DNA of 64,000 nucleotides, from contig DEZI01000006.1 of NCBI GenBank assembly GCA_002364755.1, positions 1 through 64,000 of the forward strand, written 5' to 3'. The DNA is from Stenotrophomonas maltophilia (GTDB lineage Bacteria; Pseudomonadota; Gammaproteobacteria; Xanthomonadales; Xanthomonadaceae). Under the pieces are notes generated by a model. It made no database searches. It saw nothing but the letters and a program-made list of their open reading frames with translations, and was not told the origin of the DNA. Shown piece by piece: positions 7,846 through 16,601 of this stretch (positions are counted from its first letter, which is position 1; every line of letters starts with the position of its first letter). Position numbers and translations under genes: made by a program.

Positions 7846-9819
7846 ATGATCCGACGCTCTTCGACCGCCCTGTCCCTGCTCCCGCTGTCCGCATCGCTGC
7901 TGATCGGCTGCGCCAGCGCCCAGTCACTCGACGCCCAGAGCGGCCAGCTCAAGGCCGCCATCGATGCGGCCGAACGCGGCCAGCTCGAACCGCGCCAGGC
8001 CGCCGCGCTCAGCCGCCACCCGGCCTATGGCTGGGTCGAGTTCGCCCAGCTTCGCCGCAACATCGATACGGTCGATAGCGGCCAGGCCCAGGCCTTCCTC
8101 AAGCGCTATGACGGCCAAGCCGTTGCCAACAGTTTCCGCAGCGTCTGGCTGCCCTCGGTGGCGCGCCGCCAGGATTGGCCTACCCTGCTGGCCAACTGGG
8201 CGCCCACCGACAACGTCGGTCTGCGCTGCGCGCAGCTGACCGCACGCCAGGCGACCGGCAAGGTCGACCCACAGTGGATCAGCGAGGCACAGGACCTGTG
8301 GCGCAAGAACGGCAAGTCGCTGCCCGATGCCTGTGACGCGGTGTTCGCCGTACTGCAGGCGCAGGGTGGGATGAGTGATGCGCTGCGCTGGGAACGCATC
8401 GATGCCGCTGCCGACGCACAGCAGCCAGCGGTGATGCGCAGCGCCGCGCGGGGCCTGCCGGCGACCGACCTGGCCCTGGCCAGCACCTACGCCGCCTTCG
8501 TCGACAAGCCCAACGCCAGCGCGCTGAACTGGCCGCGTAACGAGCGCAGCCGGCGCATCGCCACCGACGGTCTGGAAAAGCTGGCCAAGGCCGACCCCGG
8601 TGCCACCGAACAGCAGCTGCCGCAGTACGCGCAGGCACTGGGCCTGAGCGCCGACCAGCAGGCCCAGGTGCGCTACCAGATCGCGCTGTGGACGGTGGCC
8701 TCCTACCTGCCCGACTCCGCGCGCAGGCTCAACGCCGTGCCCGAATCGGCCTACGACGAGCGCCTGCACGAATGGCGCGTGCGTGAGGCGATGTCGCGCG
8801 GTGACTGGGCGGCCGCGCTGACCGCCATCCGCAAGATGGGCAGCAAGCAGCGCAACGATTCGCGCTGGGCGTATTTCGAAGGACGCATGCTGGAAAAGAC
8901 CGGACAGGCGCAGCAGGCCCAGCCGCTGTTCCGCACCGCCGCGCGCGCGCCGACCTTCCACGGCTTCCTGGCCGCCGACAAGCTGCAGCAGAACTACACG
9001 CTGTGCCCGTGGAAGCCCAACGACAGTGCGCAGGCGCAGGCCGCCGTCGCCCGCGACCCGGCCATCCAGCGCGCGATGGCGCTGTACCAGATCGATCGCA
9101 ACGGTTGGGCCGTGGCCGAATGGAACAGCGCGCTGTCGCGTTTTGATGACACCCAGCGCCGCCTGGCGGTGCGCGTGGCGCAGGACAACGGCTGGTTCGA
9201 CCGCGCCGTGTTCGCGCTCGGCAAGCAGCCGCAGGAACAGCGCCTGTACGACCTGCGCTTCCCGCTGCACCACGACAGCACCATCCGCCGCGAATCCTCG
9301 CGCAACGCCATCGACCCGGCCTGGGTGGCCGCGGAGATCCGCGCCGAAAGCACCTTCACCCCGCGTGCGCGCTCGCCTGCCAACGCCATGGGCCTGATGC
9401 AGGTGCTGCCGGCGACCGGTGCGGGCGTGGCGAAGAACATCGGCCTGACCGCCTACGGCGGCGCCGACAGCCTGTACGACCCGGACACCAACATCGCCAT
9501 CGGCACGGCCTACCTGCGCCAGCTGATGAACAAGTACGACGGCCTGCCCTACGTGACCATCGCCGCCTACAACGCCGGCCCGACCCCGACCGCACGCTGG
9601 CAGAGCCAGCGCCCGGGCTTCGACCCGGACCTGTGGATCGAGACGATCAGCTACAAGGAAACGCGCGAGTATGTCGCCCGCGTGCTGGCCTTCAGCGTGA
9701 TCTACGACTGGCGCCTCAACGGCAATGCGTTGCCCCTGAGCGACCGCCTGATGGGCCGCCTGGTGGACAAGCGCAAGGCGTTCACCTGTGCGGCGGACGC
9801 CGACCAGGGCGGGGATTGA
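7846..9819 (+). CDS. slt: soluble lytic murein transglycosylase, Slt family
   Basis: Periplasmic lytic transglycosylase of 657 residues that cleaves peptidoglycan glycan strands to 1,6-anhydroMurNAc products. The length and layout match E. coli Slt70: an N-terminal signal with a possible lipobox (LIGC), a long superhelical all-alpha region (about residues 30-440), then a C-terminal GH23 domain. The catalytic glutamate is in IRAESTF (Glu about 501), followed by NAMGLMQVLPAT and later YVTIAAYNAGPT. ATG at 7846 is chosen since the signal peptide starts there; the frame is open further upstream but without a signal. cca follows on the same strand after about 90 nt. Confidence 0.92.
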   Translation: MIRRSSTALSLLPLSASLLIGCASAQSLDAQSGQLKAAIDAAERGQLEPRQAAALSRHPAYGWVEFAQLRRNIDTVDSGQAQAFLKRYDGQAVANSFRSVWLPSVARRQDWPTLLANWAPTDNVGLRCAQLTARQATGKVDPQWISEAQDLWRKNGKSLPDACDAVFAVLQAQGGMSDALRWERIDAAADAQQPAVMRSAARGLPATDLALASTYAAFVDKPNASALNWPRNERSRRIATDGLEKLAKADPGATEQQLPQYAQALGLSADQQAQVRYQIALWTVASYLPDSARRLNAVPESAYDERLHEWRVREAMSRGDWAAALTAIRKMGSKQRNDSRWAYFEGRMLEKTGQAQQAQPLFRTAARAPTFHGFLAADKLQQNYTLCPWKPNDSAQAQAAVARDPAIQRAMALYQIDRNGWAVAEWNSALSRFDDTQRRLAVRVAQDNGWFDRAVFALGKQPQEQRLYDLRFPLHHDSTIRRESSRNAIDPAWVAAEIRAESTFTPRARSPANAMGLMQVLPATGAGVAKNIGLTAYGGADSLYDPDTNIAIGTAYLRQLMNKYDGLPYVTIAAYNAGPTPTARWQSQRPGFDPDLWIETISYKETREYVARVLAFSVIYDWRLNGNALPLSDRLMGRLVDKRKAFTCAADADQGGD

Positions 9820-9846
9820 TCGACGCGGGTAGTGCCGTCCGATCCG

Positions 9847-9870
9847 GTAGCGCCAGGCCATGTCCGGCGA
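9847..9870 (+). repeat. degenerate SMAG element
   Basis: GTAGCGCCAGGCCATGTCCGG: a GTAG start and nearly complementary CGCC(A/G)GG and C(C/T)GGCG arms, between slt and cca. Confidence 0.55.
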
Positions 9871-9912
9871 GCACGCGGCACCGCGGCACACGCCCATGCG
9901 ATCATCACCGGC

Positions 9913-11133
9913 ATGAAGATCTATCTTGTCGGCGGCGCCGTACGCGACCGCCTGCTGCAGCGCCCCGCCGGCGACCGTGACTGGGTGGTGGTCGGCGCCA
10001 CCCCCGCGCAGATGGAAGCGCAGGGCTACACCGCCGTGGGTCGCGATTTCCCGGTGTTCCTGCACCCCAAGACCGGCGAGGAATACGCGCTGGCACGTAC
10101 CGAGCGCAAATCCGGCCGCGGCTACCGCGGCTTCGTGGTCGATGCCGATCCTGGGGTCACTCTGGAAGAAGACCTGCAGCGCCGCGATTTCACCATCAAT
10201 GCCATCGCCTGCGATGAAGCAGACGGCAGCCTGGTCGATCCCTATGGCGGCGCGCGCGACATCCAGCAGCGCGTGCTGCGCCACGTCGGTCCCGCCTTCG
10301 TCGAAGACCCGCTGCGCGTGCTGCGTGCGGCGCGCTTCATGGCCCGCTTCGCGCCGCTTGGCTTTACCGTCGCCGAGGAAACCATGGCGCTGATGCGCGA
10401 GGTCGCCGCCAGTGGCGAGCTGGACGCGCTGGTGCCCGAACGCGTGTGGCAGGAACTGCGCAAGGCGCTGGTCTGCGAGCGGCCATCGGCCTTCCTGCGC
10501 ACCCTGCACGACGCGCATGCACTCGGCCCGATCCTGCCGGAACTGGAAGCATTGTATGGCGTCCCGCAGCGCGCCGAATTCCACCCGGAAGTGGATACCG
10601 GCATCCACCAGGAGATGGTCAGCGACATGGCCGCCCGGCTGGCACCGGGCGATGACCTGGTTGGCTTCGCCGCGCTCACCCACGACCTCGGCAAGGGCCT
10701 GACGCCGCCGGACGAATGGCCGCGCCACATCATGCACGAGCAGCGTGGCCTGAAGCCGCTGAAGGAGCTGTGCGCGCGCCTGAAGATTCCCACCGAGCAC
10801 CAGCAGCTGGCCGAAGCAGTCTGCCGCGAGCATTTGAACGTGCACCGCATCGACGAGCTGCGTGATGCCACCGTGCTGGACCTGCTGTGCCGCTGCGATG
10901 CCCTGCGACGCCCCGAGCGCGTGGCCCGCATCGCCCTGTGCTGCGAGGCCGACAAGCGCGGCCGGCTGGGCTTTGAGGACGGCGACTACCCTCAGGGTGA
11001 AACGCTCAAGCGCCTGCACCAGGCGGCGTTGTCGGTACAGGCGCGGGATCTGGACCTGACCCATCTGAAGGGCCCCGCCGTTGGCGAGGCGCTGGCCAGG
11101 GCGCGGGTGAAGGCGATCGCGGCCGCGCGCTGA
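9913..11133 (+). CDS. cca: CCA tRNA nucleotidyltransferase with HD domain
   Basis: Adds or repairs the 3'-CCA end of tRNAs in the cytoplasm. The 406 residues match E. coli Cca. The nucleotidyltransferase head shows MKIYLVGGAVRD and GDRDWVVVG (metal-binding aspartates about 21 and 23), then LEEDLQRRDFTINA and VEDPLRVLRAARFMARF, which belong to the ribonucleotide recognition and neck regions. An HD motif follows at about residues 257-258 (THDLGKG), the bacterial multifunctional type with phosphohydrolase activity. ATG at 9913 is where family homology begins. Confidence 0.95.
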   Translation: MKIYLVGGAVRDRLLQRPAGDRDWVVVGATPAQMEAQGYTAVGRDFPVFLHPKTGEEYALARTERKSGRGYRGFVVDADPGVTLEEDLQRRDFTINAIACDEADGSLVDPYGGARDIQQRVLRHVGPAFVEDPLRVLRAARFMARFAPLGFTVAEETMALMREVAASGELDALVPERVWQELRKALVCERPSAFLRTLHDAHALGPILPELEALYGVPQRAEFHPEVDTGIHQEMVSDMAARLAPGDDLVGFAALTHDLGKGLTPPDEWPRHIMHEQRGLKPLKELCARLKIPTEHQQLAEAVCREHLNVHRIDELRDATVLDLLCRCDALRRPERVARIALCCEADKRGRLGFEDGDYPQGETLKRLHQAALSVQARDLDLTHLKGPAVGEALARARVKAIAAAR

Positions 11134-11145
11134 TTGTTACAGGGA

Positions 11146-11166
11146 GTGCCGGCCGCTGGCCGGCAA
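11146..11166. repeat. SMAG-like palindrome
   Basis: TGCCGGCC-GCT-GGCCGGCA, an 8-bp perfect stem 13 nt after the cca stop. It could also serve as a terminator. Confidence 0.6.
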
Positions 11167-11182
11167 CCAGAAATCCCCGAAA

Positions 11183-11617
11183 TCAGTGCGCCATCCCACG
11201 GGTGATCGCAGCGGCGCGATCCTTCAGCTGGGCCACCGCATCGGGAATCATCTCCATGCCCACGTCAAGGCCCGGGTTCAGCACCAGGCCCACGCCCTCG
11301 CCGATGCCCGCCAGAAGCGCGTGCACGGCAATCGGCATGGCATGGGCGAACTGCGGCAGCTGCTCGTGCCAGAGACCGGCGCGCTCGGGCGCGGTGAACA
11401 CTGCGAACATCGGCTCGCCGCCCTCGCTGGTCAGCACCAGCGGCGAAATGCTTTCGTCCCAGGCGCCATCCTCGCCGATGGCCTTGTCCAGCAGCACGAA
11501 CACCGGCGCGGTCAGCAGGCCATCAAGGAACTGCGAGGCAGTCAGCGTACCGTCCTGTGCCTGCAGCAGGCGGACCTCCAGGTCGTTGAGGGGTTCGAAC
11601 GGCGTGTCGTGGTCCAT
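11183..11617 (-). CDS. SseB-family protein
   Basis: A 144-residue cytoplasmic protein, convergent with cca. The layout LLTAPVFVLLDK ... ISPLVLTSEGGEPMFAVFTAPERAG ... GVGLVLNPGLDVGMEM matches the SseB N-terminal domain family, which has been linked to enhanced serine sensitivity in E. coli but has no settled biochemical role. ATG at 11617 is chosen because the family pattern starts soon after it; an in-frame GTG lies at 11698. The zinc-ribbon gene ends 50 nt upstream, so the two may be cotranscribed. Confidence 0.75.
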   Translation of the reverse strand: MDHDTPFEPLNDLEVRLLQAQDGTLTASQFLDGLLTAPVFVLLDKAIGEDGAWDESISPLVLTSEGGEPMFAVFTAPERAGLWHEQLPQFAHAMPIAVHALLAGIGEGVGLVLNPGLDVGMEMIPDAVAQLKDRAAAITRGMAH

Positions 11618-11667
11618 GGTCGGTTCCGGTACGTGATTGCAGGATGCCACTTTAGCAGGCTGGCGCC

Positions 11668-12003
11668 TCAGGCCATGTGCCCGTGACGCCACATCCACCC
11701 TGCCACCGCCAGCCCAGCCACCACCACCAGCATCACCGGCAGGCCGAAGCGGTGGCGGAACGGGATCGGCACCCCGCCCAGCTGCTGGTCGATGGTCTCG
11801 GTATCCAGCACCCAGCCATGCGTGCAGCGGGTGCAGGCCAGCTCATAGCGGCGCTGGTAGACGAGGCCGAACAGCAGGTCGATGCGCGCCATGCGGTAGC
11901 GCAGCTGCGGGGCGAAGTCGGTTTCGGTCTGGCAGCGCAGGCAGTGGTGGGCCTCGGTCGGGCCGACCACCACCACCCGCTCCTGCTGGCCGATCATCAT
12001 CAC
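11668..12003 (-). CDS. zinc-ribbon membrane protein, unknown
   Basis: A 111-residue protein. CLRC (about residues 21-24) and CTRC (about 57-60) form a probable zinc-ribbon knuckle pair, followed by one C-terminal transmembrane helix (LPVMLVVVAGLAVAGWMW). The N-terminal half is therefore probably cytoplasmic and tail-anchored. Its start codon lies 3 nt downstream of the stop codon of the S41 peptidase gene, so the two are almost certainly cotranscribed. No named function is assigned. Confidence 0.7.
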   Translation of the reverse strand: MMMIGQQERVVVVGPTEAHHCLRCQTETDFAPQLRYRMARIDLLFGLVYQRRYELACTRCTHGWVLDTETIDQQLGGVPIPFRHRFGLPVMLVVVAGLAVAGWMWRHGHMA

Positions 12004-12006
12004 CGG

Positions 12007-13038
12007 TCAGCCGCCCGTGCAGGCAGGCTGGGCCAGCAACCAGGCCTGCGCGGCGGCGGCGGTGGCTGCATCGCCATCGGTGCGCTGGTCCGGCTCGATC
12101 TTCAACCCATCGCCGCCACCCCTGCGGTCCTGCATCACGCTGGTGGTCAGCAGCAGCGCGCTGCCATCGACCAGCGGCCGCATCTCGTTGGCAGTGGACA
12201 GCCCTGCAGTGGGTTGGCCAAAACTGCGTGTCTGCGGGCGACCGCGGAAAGCGAGCACGGATGCCTCGCCGGAACTGGCGGAGCGCGGTCCGATCAGCAC
12301 AGCCACGGGAGCGCCCGGGTGCTTCAACTGATAGCCGGGCGCACCAAGATCGACGCGCACACGCTTGCCCAGGCGCACCGAGGATGGCGTCAGCTGCCAG
12401 CGTGATGGCCCTTCGGCCGTGGCAAAGGAACCGACATCCTCAATGGCCCCCGGCGTGGTGCGCAGCAACGGTGCCGCACCCAGCAGCATCGGCCACATGT
12501 TGCCACCGGTATTGCCGCGCAGATCCACGATCCAGCCACACCGGCTGCCAGTGTCCTGGTCGCGGATGATCGCCTGCCAGCGCTGCGCACGTTCCTTCAT
12601 CTGCTGGTGTGCGGCCGGCCCCTGCATGACAGCGTAGCCGCCGATCTCCACGCGACCGATGCGCGGGTCCAGCGCTTCGACTGGCCTGATGGGTCCCGAG
12701 GCAGGTCCAGCTGCGCCATTGCTACGTTCCAGGCGTTGCGCCGTGCCATGCAGCTGCGTTGCACTGATCCAGAGTCCATGTCCCCCCGAGCTCCGGCCGG
12801 TAGCCTCCTGCAGTACCTCACGGGCCTTGGCCGGATCAGCCTGTGCCGCTTTCAGGCGCGCACGGATGACCGGCCAGTCGACTCGGTCGCGGTACAGCGA
12901 TTCCTTCTCCAGCATGTCCAGCAACTGGGCCTGGGCCTCGGGCGCAGGCAGCTCGGTGGTGTTCGGGACGGTGCCATGTGCGGAGATACTTGGCACTGCG
13001 ACCAGTGCAATGGCCATCATGTGGTGATCAAGCGCCAT
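12007..13038 (-). CDS. S41 family (C-terminal processing) peptidase
   Basis: A 343-residue peptidase with the tail-specific (S41) fold. WIVDLRGNTGGNMWPMLLG is the conserved strand before the catalytic region, and VLIGPRSASSGEA holds the likely nucleophilic serine. GQPTAGLSTANE corresponds to the segment where lysine-type S41 enzymes have their general base, but I do not see the usual lysine there, so the catalytic pair may differ. No PDZ domain is apparent. The N-terminus (MMAIALVAVPSISAHG) is a weak signal sequence. The ATG follows AAGGAA at good spacing. Confidence 0.78.
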   Translation of the reverse strand: MALDHHMMAIALVAVPSISAHGTVPNTTELPAPEAQAQLLDMLEKESLYRDRVDWPVIRARLKAAQADPAKAREVLQEATGRSSGGHGLWISATQLHGTAQRLERSNGAAGPASGPIRPVEALDPRIGRVEIGGYAVMQGPAAHQQMKERAQRWQAIIRDQDTGSRCGWIVDLRGNTGGNMWPMLLGAAPLLRTTPGAIEDVGSFATAEGPSRWQLTPSSVRLGKRVRVDLGAPGYQLKHPGAPVAVLIGPRSASSGEASVLAFRGRPQTRSFGQPTAGLSTANEMRPLVDGSALLLTTSVMQDRRGGGDGLKIEPDQRTDGDAATAAAAQAWLLAQPACTGG

Positions 13039-13208
13039 TCGACGTTCCTTCGTCGGGTCGGTGAGGTGCCCAGCATACGCCCTCGGCCATGGCGCAACGT
13101 GTCGGAATTCGTACTCAGGGTTGCTGCATGCCGTGGTGGTGATGGCCGATCATGCGGGCGCGTTGGTGGCGCCGGATGCGGCCACAGGGTCATGACGCCG
13201 GGGGATGG

Positions 13209-13270
13209 GTGTCGACCAAGGTCGACACCTACCAGAGCGGGGCATTCCACCGGGCATGGCCCGGCGCTAC
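13209..13270. repeat. two SMAG elements; one supplies the autotransporter stop
   Basis: 13209-13232 has GTGTCGACC/GGTCGACAC arms and ends in CTAC. The copy at 13249-13270 has CCGGGC/GCCCGG arms and CGCTAC. The TAG stop of the minus-strand autotransporter is the TAG of this second copy's GTAG end. Confidence 0.8.
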
Positions 13271-16200
13271 CAGTCCGCGCGCAGGCCGATGTTGCCTTCG
13301 ATGATCCGGCGCTTCTCGTTGCGGTCACCGCCCAGCTCACGCGTGTAGTCGGCCACGGCGTACGCGCTGATGCTGCGGTTGAAGCGCGCGACCACGCCTA
13401 CGCCCGCCTCCAGCGCACGCGAGCGCTGCGCATTGAGGATCGTGTCACTGTCGAACTGGATGCGGTCCTCGCCCGCGCGGCCGTGCCAGTAGTTCACCTT
13501 GAAGTACGGCTGCCAGCCGTTGTCGGCCAACTGGTAATCACCGGCCAGGCGCAGGCCGACGCGGCCGGTCCAGGCGTTGTCACTGTCGAAGCGCACCGCA
13601 GAGACTTCGTCGCGCCGGTCATCCAGCGAACTGCGCTGCCAGATCACCTGTACCTGCGGTTCCAGCCACCACGAGGACTGCCCGAACTGCAGCAGCGGCT
13701 TGCCCACCTCCAGCGACAATGTGGTGCCATCACCCTTGACGTCGATGCCGAGCCCGCGCGAGGAACGCACACGGCCGTCGTAGCGGCTCTGCAGGGCCAC
13801 CGCGTCGAGGTAGCCGCCCTCGCTGCCGGTCAGGGTCCAGTAGAGGCCCACGTGCTTGTCATCCAGCCGGCTCTGGCCGACCTGCACGTTCTCCCAGCCC
13901 AGCGCCAGGCCGGTGGTCCTGCCCTGCGCGCGGGTGCGGCCGACCAACACGCCCACCTGGTTGCGATGGTCGTCAGCGGCGGCCGCCCACACATCCAGAC
14001 CGGCCTGCACGCCCATCACATCGCCATCGAAGCCAGGCTGTGCGTCGCCCTTCCAGTGGATCTCGGTGCTCTGCCCCACCAGCCGCCCCCAGGCAGTGCG
14101 GAAGGCGCCGTTGCCGTAGAGCAGGCGCTGTTCCCCCTGGCGCTCGTGGAAGGTACCGAGACTGGCCAGCGAAGTCTCGCGCAGCAGCGGCGGCACCACC
14201 GCGTAGGCGGCGGTTTCCAGGCGGTACAGCGGCACCACGTCGCCCTGCGCCGGTCGTGCACCCGGGCTGGGCGGGGTCGAGCCTGCACCGGGCAGGCTGC
14301 TGCCGGCCACCGGTACATCGGGTACGGCCGGGTCGCTGGGCGGTGCCACGGGCGCCGGCTCCGGGGGTGGCGGCGGCGGTGTGGTCTCACCGGCGGTCAG
14401 ATCGGGATCAATCGGATCCTCCGGCGGCGGTGGCGGTGCGGGCGTGATCGGCGGCGGCGGCGCGACGTCGGGAGTGGGTGGCGGCGGCGTGGCGTTGCCG
14501 TCGCCGTTCGGTGCCGGTGTCGGGCCAGCCACCAGGGTCGAACGCAGGTACCAGTTCTCGCCCGTGCCTGCGTTGACGCCGCCCTTGAACAGGAAGTACT
14601 CATAGGCACCGGCCGATACCGGTGCGAACAGCGAGAACGCATTCGCCGCGGTGGTGCCGCCATTCAAGGCCTGCACCACCAGGATGCCGTCGGCCAACGT
14701 CGCCGCGCCACCGCCGCCGGCATTGAGGATGCCGATGCCGGTGGTGCCGGTGGCACTGCCGCCATCAATCACCAGGCGGTCGCTGCTGGAGCCATCCCCC
14801 GCCAGCACCGTGCGCAGGTACAGGCCGCCGCCCTCGCCGCGGTAATTGCCGCGGATGCTGAAGATATCGCCTGCGCCCGAGCCGGTGAGATCGATGCGCC
14901 CGGCGTTGACCACGTTGACCAGCGCGCCCGCAGCGAACGGCCGCAGCGCATGCGCGCCGTTACCCGCATAGAGCGTACTGGTGTCGTCCAGGGTAAGCGT
15001 GCCGGTGCCCGTACCGCTGTCGCCGAGCACGAGGTCGCCGTCGAAGGTCAGCTCGGTGCTGCTGGCCAGGCTGATCGCCTCCCAGTTCTGGAAGCGGGCC
15101 ACGCCGGTGGTCTTGACGTTGCTGAAGTTGAGCTGGTCATTGCCGCTGCTACCGTTGAACAGCGGCACTGCACCCAGGTTGGCCTGGTTGAGGTTGCTGA
15201 GGTTGGCCACGTCATCGTCCGGTCCGCCGTCGATGGCGCCGTAGACGATGCCACCGCCATTCCAGTTGAAGGTGTCGTTGCCGGTACTGAGCAGCACCTG
15301 CCCGCGCACGGTTCCATCGGTGATGGTCACGCTGTCATTGCCGCCGCTGACGCTGATGTTGCCGCCGATGTACGCGGTGCCGGAGATGATGATGGTATCG
15401 GTATCGAAGCCGGTGACCACGTTGCCGTCGACCGTGCCGCCGGACTGGTCCCACAGGTTCTTGTCCAGCTTCATGTTGACCCGGCCAATGCGGCCGCCGG
15501 TCATCCACGCCTGGTCGCCATCCTCGAAGGCGCCGATGATGCGGCCGCCGCTCATGCGGAACGTGTCGATGTTGTCGCCCTGCTGCAGCGCGCCGATGGT
15601 GCCGCCGGTCATGACGAAATCATCGCGGCCGCTGCCCTGCGTCACCAGGCCGGTGATGGTGCCGCCGCTGACCGTCATCCGGTCATCGCCGTTGCCCTGC
15701 TCAACGCTGTCGAGCGTGCCGCCACTGATCAGCAGCACGTCGTTGCCATCGCCCTGCAGCACGCCGCCGCTGATGCTGCCGTCCAGCATCTCCAGGCGAT
15801 CATTGCCGGCACCGAACTGCACGCCGGTGCGGCCGCTGATGGTGCCGCGGTTGACCAGCACGCTGTCGCCGGCACCGATGAACTGCAGTGCGGTGGTGTT
15901 GCCGGTGCTGATGCTGCCAAGGTTGTCGACACGGCTGCCGCCACCCAGCTGCACCGCGATGCCACCGACCGAACTGATCGCCCCCTGGTTGCCGAGCTGG
16001 TGGCCGCCGGCGCCGACCAGGCTAATGGCGCTGCCGCCACCGCTCTGCTGCAGCTGTGCGCCGCTGGTGACGTCGAGGGTGATGCCGGCCTCGCCGTTGG
16101 CGCTGACCGGCACGGTCTGCGGGTTGGGCGCTGCGGCACTGCAGATGACGGTCTGCCCGGCCAGCGGGGCGACGTTGTCACAGCCCGCCCACGCGATGGG

Positions 16201-16287
16201 CACGGTGGCAGCCAGTGCAGCGGGGATGGCGAGGGCCTGCAGCAGGCAGCGGGTCAAGCGGCGCGGACGCGGGGCGGCAACGGACAT
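13267..16287 (-). CDS. autotransporter with repetitive passenger and beta-barrel
   Basis: Type Va secreted surface protein of about 1006 residues. ATG at 16287 follows CAGGAGTG. Signal peptide about residues 1-34 (PIAWA-G). The passenger, to about residue 590, contains a run of roughly 20-25-residue units (about residues 120-310) built on SGGTI.G.V.QG.GND.F.M, as expected for a beta-helix; GND and GDD motifs at the turns could bind calcium. Then comes a proline/alanine-rich linker (about residues 590-690) and an autotransporter barrel (about 730-1006) ending in IGLRADW. No protease or lipase triad is visible, so adhesion or aggregation is the likelier role. The stop codon is formed by a SMAG repeat. 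Repeated TTCATGCA sites lie upstream. Confidence 0.88.
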   Translation of the reverse strand: MSVAAPRPRRLTRCLLQALAIPAALAATVPIAWAGCDNVAPLAGQTVICSAAAPNPQTVPVSANGEAGITLDVTSGAQLQQSGGGSAISLVGAGGHQLGNQGAISSVGGIAVQLGGGSRVDNLGSISTGNTTALQFIGAGDSVLVNRGTISGRTGVQFGAGNDRLEMLDGSISGGVLQGDGNDVLLISGGTLDSVEQGNGDDRMTVSGGTITGLVTQGSGRDDFVMTGGTIGALQQGDNIDTFRMSGGRIIGAFEDGDQAWMTGGRIGRVNMKLDKNLWDQSGGTVDGNVVTGFDTDTIIISGTAYIGGNISVSGGNDSVTITDGTVRGQVLLSTGNDTFNWNGGGIVYGAIDGGPDDDVANLSNLNQANLGAVPLFNGSSGNDQLNFSNVKTTGVARFQNWEAISLASSTELTFDGDLVLGDSGTGTGTLTLDDTSTLYAGNGAHALRPFAAGALVNVVNAGRIDLTGSGAGDIFSIRGNYRGEGGGLYLRTVLAGDGSSSDRLVIDGGSATGTTGIGILNAGGGGAATLADGILVVQALNGGTTAANAFSLFAPVSAGAYEYFLFKGGVNAGTGENWYLRSTLVAGPTPAPNGDGNATPPPPTPDVAPPPPITPAPPPPPEDPIDPDLTAGETTPPPPPPEPAPVAPPSDPAVPDVPVAGSSLPGAGSTPPSPGARPAQGDVVPLYRLETAAYAVVPPLLRETSLASLGTFHERQGEQRLLYGNGAFRTAWGRLVGQSTEIHWKGDAQPGFDGDVMGVQAGLDVWAAAADDHRNQVGVLVGRTRAQGRTTGLALGWENVQVGQSRLDDKHVGLYWTLTGSEGGYLDAVALQSRYDGRVRSSRGLGIDVKGDGTTLSLEVGKPLLQFGQSSWWLEPQVQVIWQRSSLDDRRDEVSAVRFDSDNAWTGRVGLRLAGDYQLADNGWQPYFKVNYWHGRAGEDRIQFDSDTILNAQRSRALEAGVGVVARFNRSISAYAVADYTRELGGDRNEKRRIIEGNIGLRADW

Positions 16288-16409
16288 ACGGCACTCCTGA
16301 ATCGGGACGTCAGGTACTGCGGATATGCACACTGCTGGCGCCGCAGAGGCGCACTAAGCATTCAGGTCCCACGTTATGCCGGATGCAGCACACGTCGCGC
16401 GTGAAGTAA

Positions 16410-16466
16410 TTCATGCATCACACCGAGTACATGTGCATGAAAGCGTTCATGTTTTTCATGCATCAC
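16410..16466 (-). promoter_or_regulatory. repeated TTCATGCATCAC boxes upstream of autotransporter
   Basis: TTCATGCATCAC occurs exactly at 16410-16421 and at 16455-16466. GTGCATGAA, the inverted form of its core, lies between them at 16433-16441, and GTTCATG at 16445-16451. The spacing of about 45 nt between identical copies suggests paired operator sites of a transcription factor acting on the gene that starts at 16287. Confidence 0.45.
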
Positions 16467-16475
16467 GGCGACATG

Positions 16476-16580
16476 CAGCCACGCGTGGCGTGGCTCTACT
16501 GACGGCCGCCGTAGGTTCACGCACGAAGCGCGGGTACCACGCATGACGCGTGCGCAGGTAGATCCACGCCATGCGTGGAT
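16476..16580. repeat. two SMAG elements downstream of nagX
   Basis: The reverse copy at 16476-16499 (GCCACGC arms, ends CTAC) and the forward copy at 16558-16580 (GTAGATCCACGCCATGCGTGGAT) flank less regular palindromic sequence. Confidence 0.75.
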
Positions 16581-16601
16581 AACAGCTTGTCCGTGTCGCA
16601 G

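Larger units (their letters stand above)
16288..16601. other. 314-nt intergenic region between nagX and the autotransporter gene
   Basis: It contains the autotransporter's upstream region (minus strand) with the TTCATGCA repeats listed separately, then SMAG elements at 16476-16499 and 16558-16580, and degenerate palindromic sequence between them (GTAGGTTCACGC at 16511). No gene was found. Confidence 0.6.
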
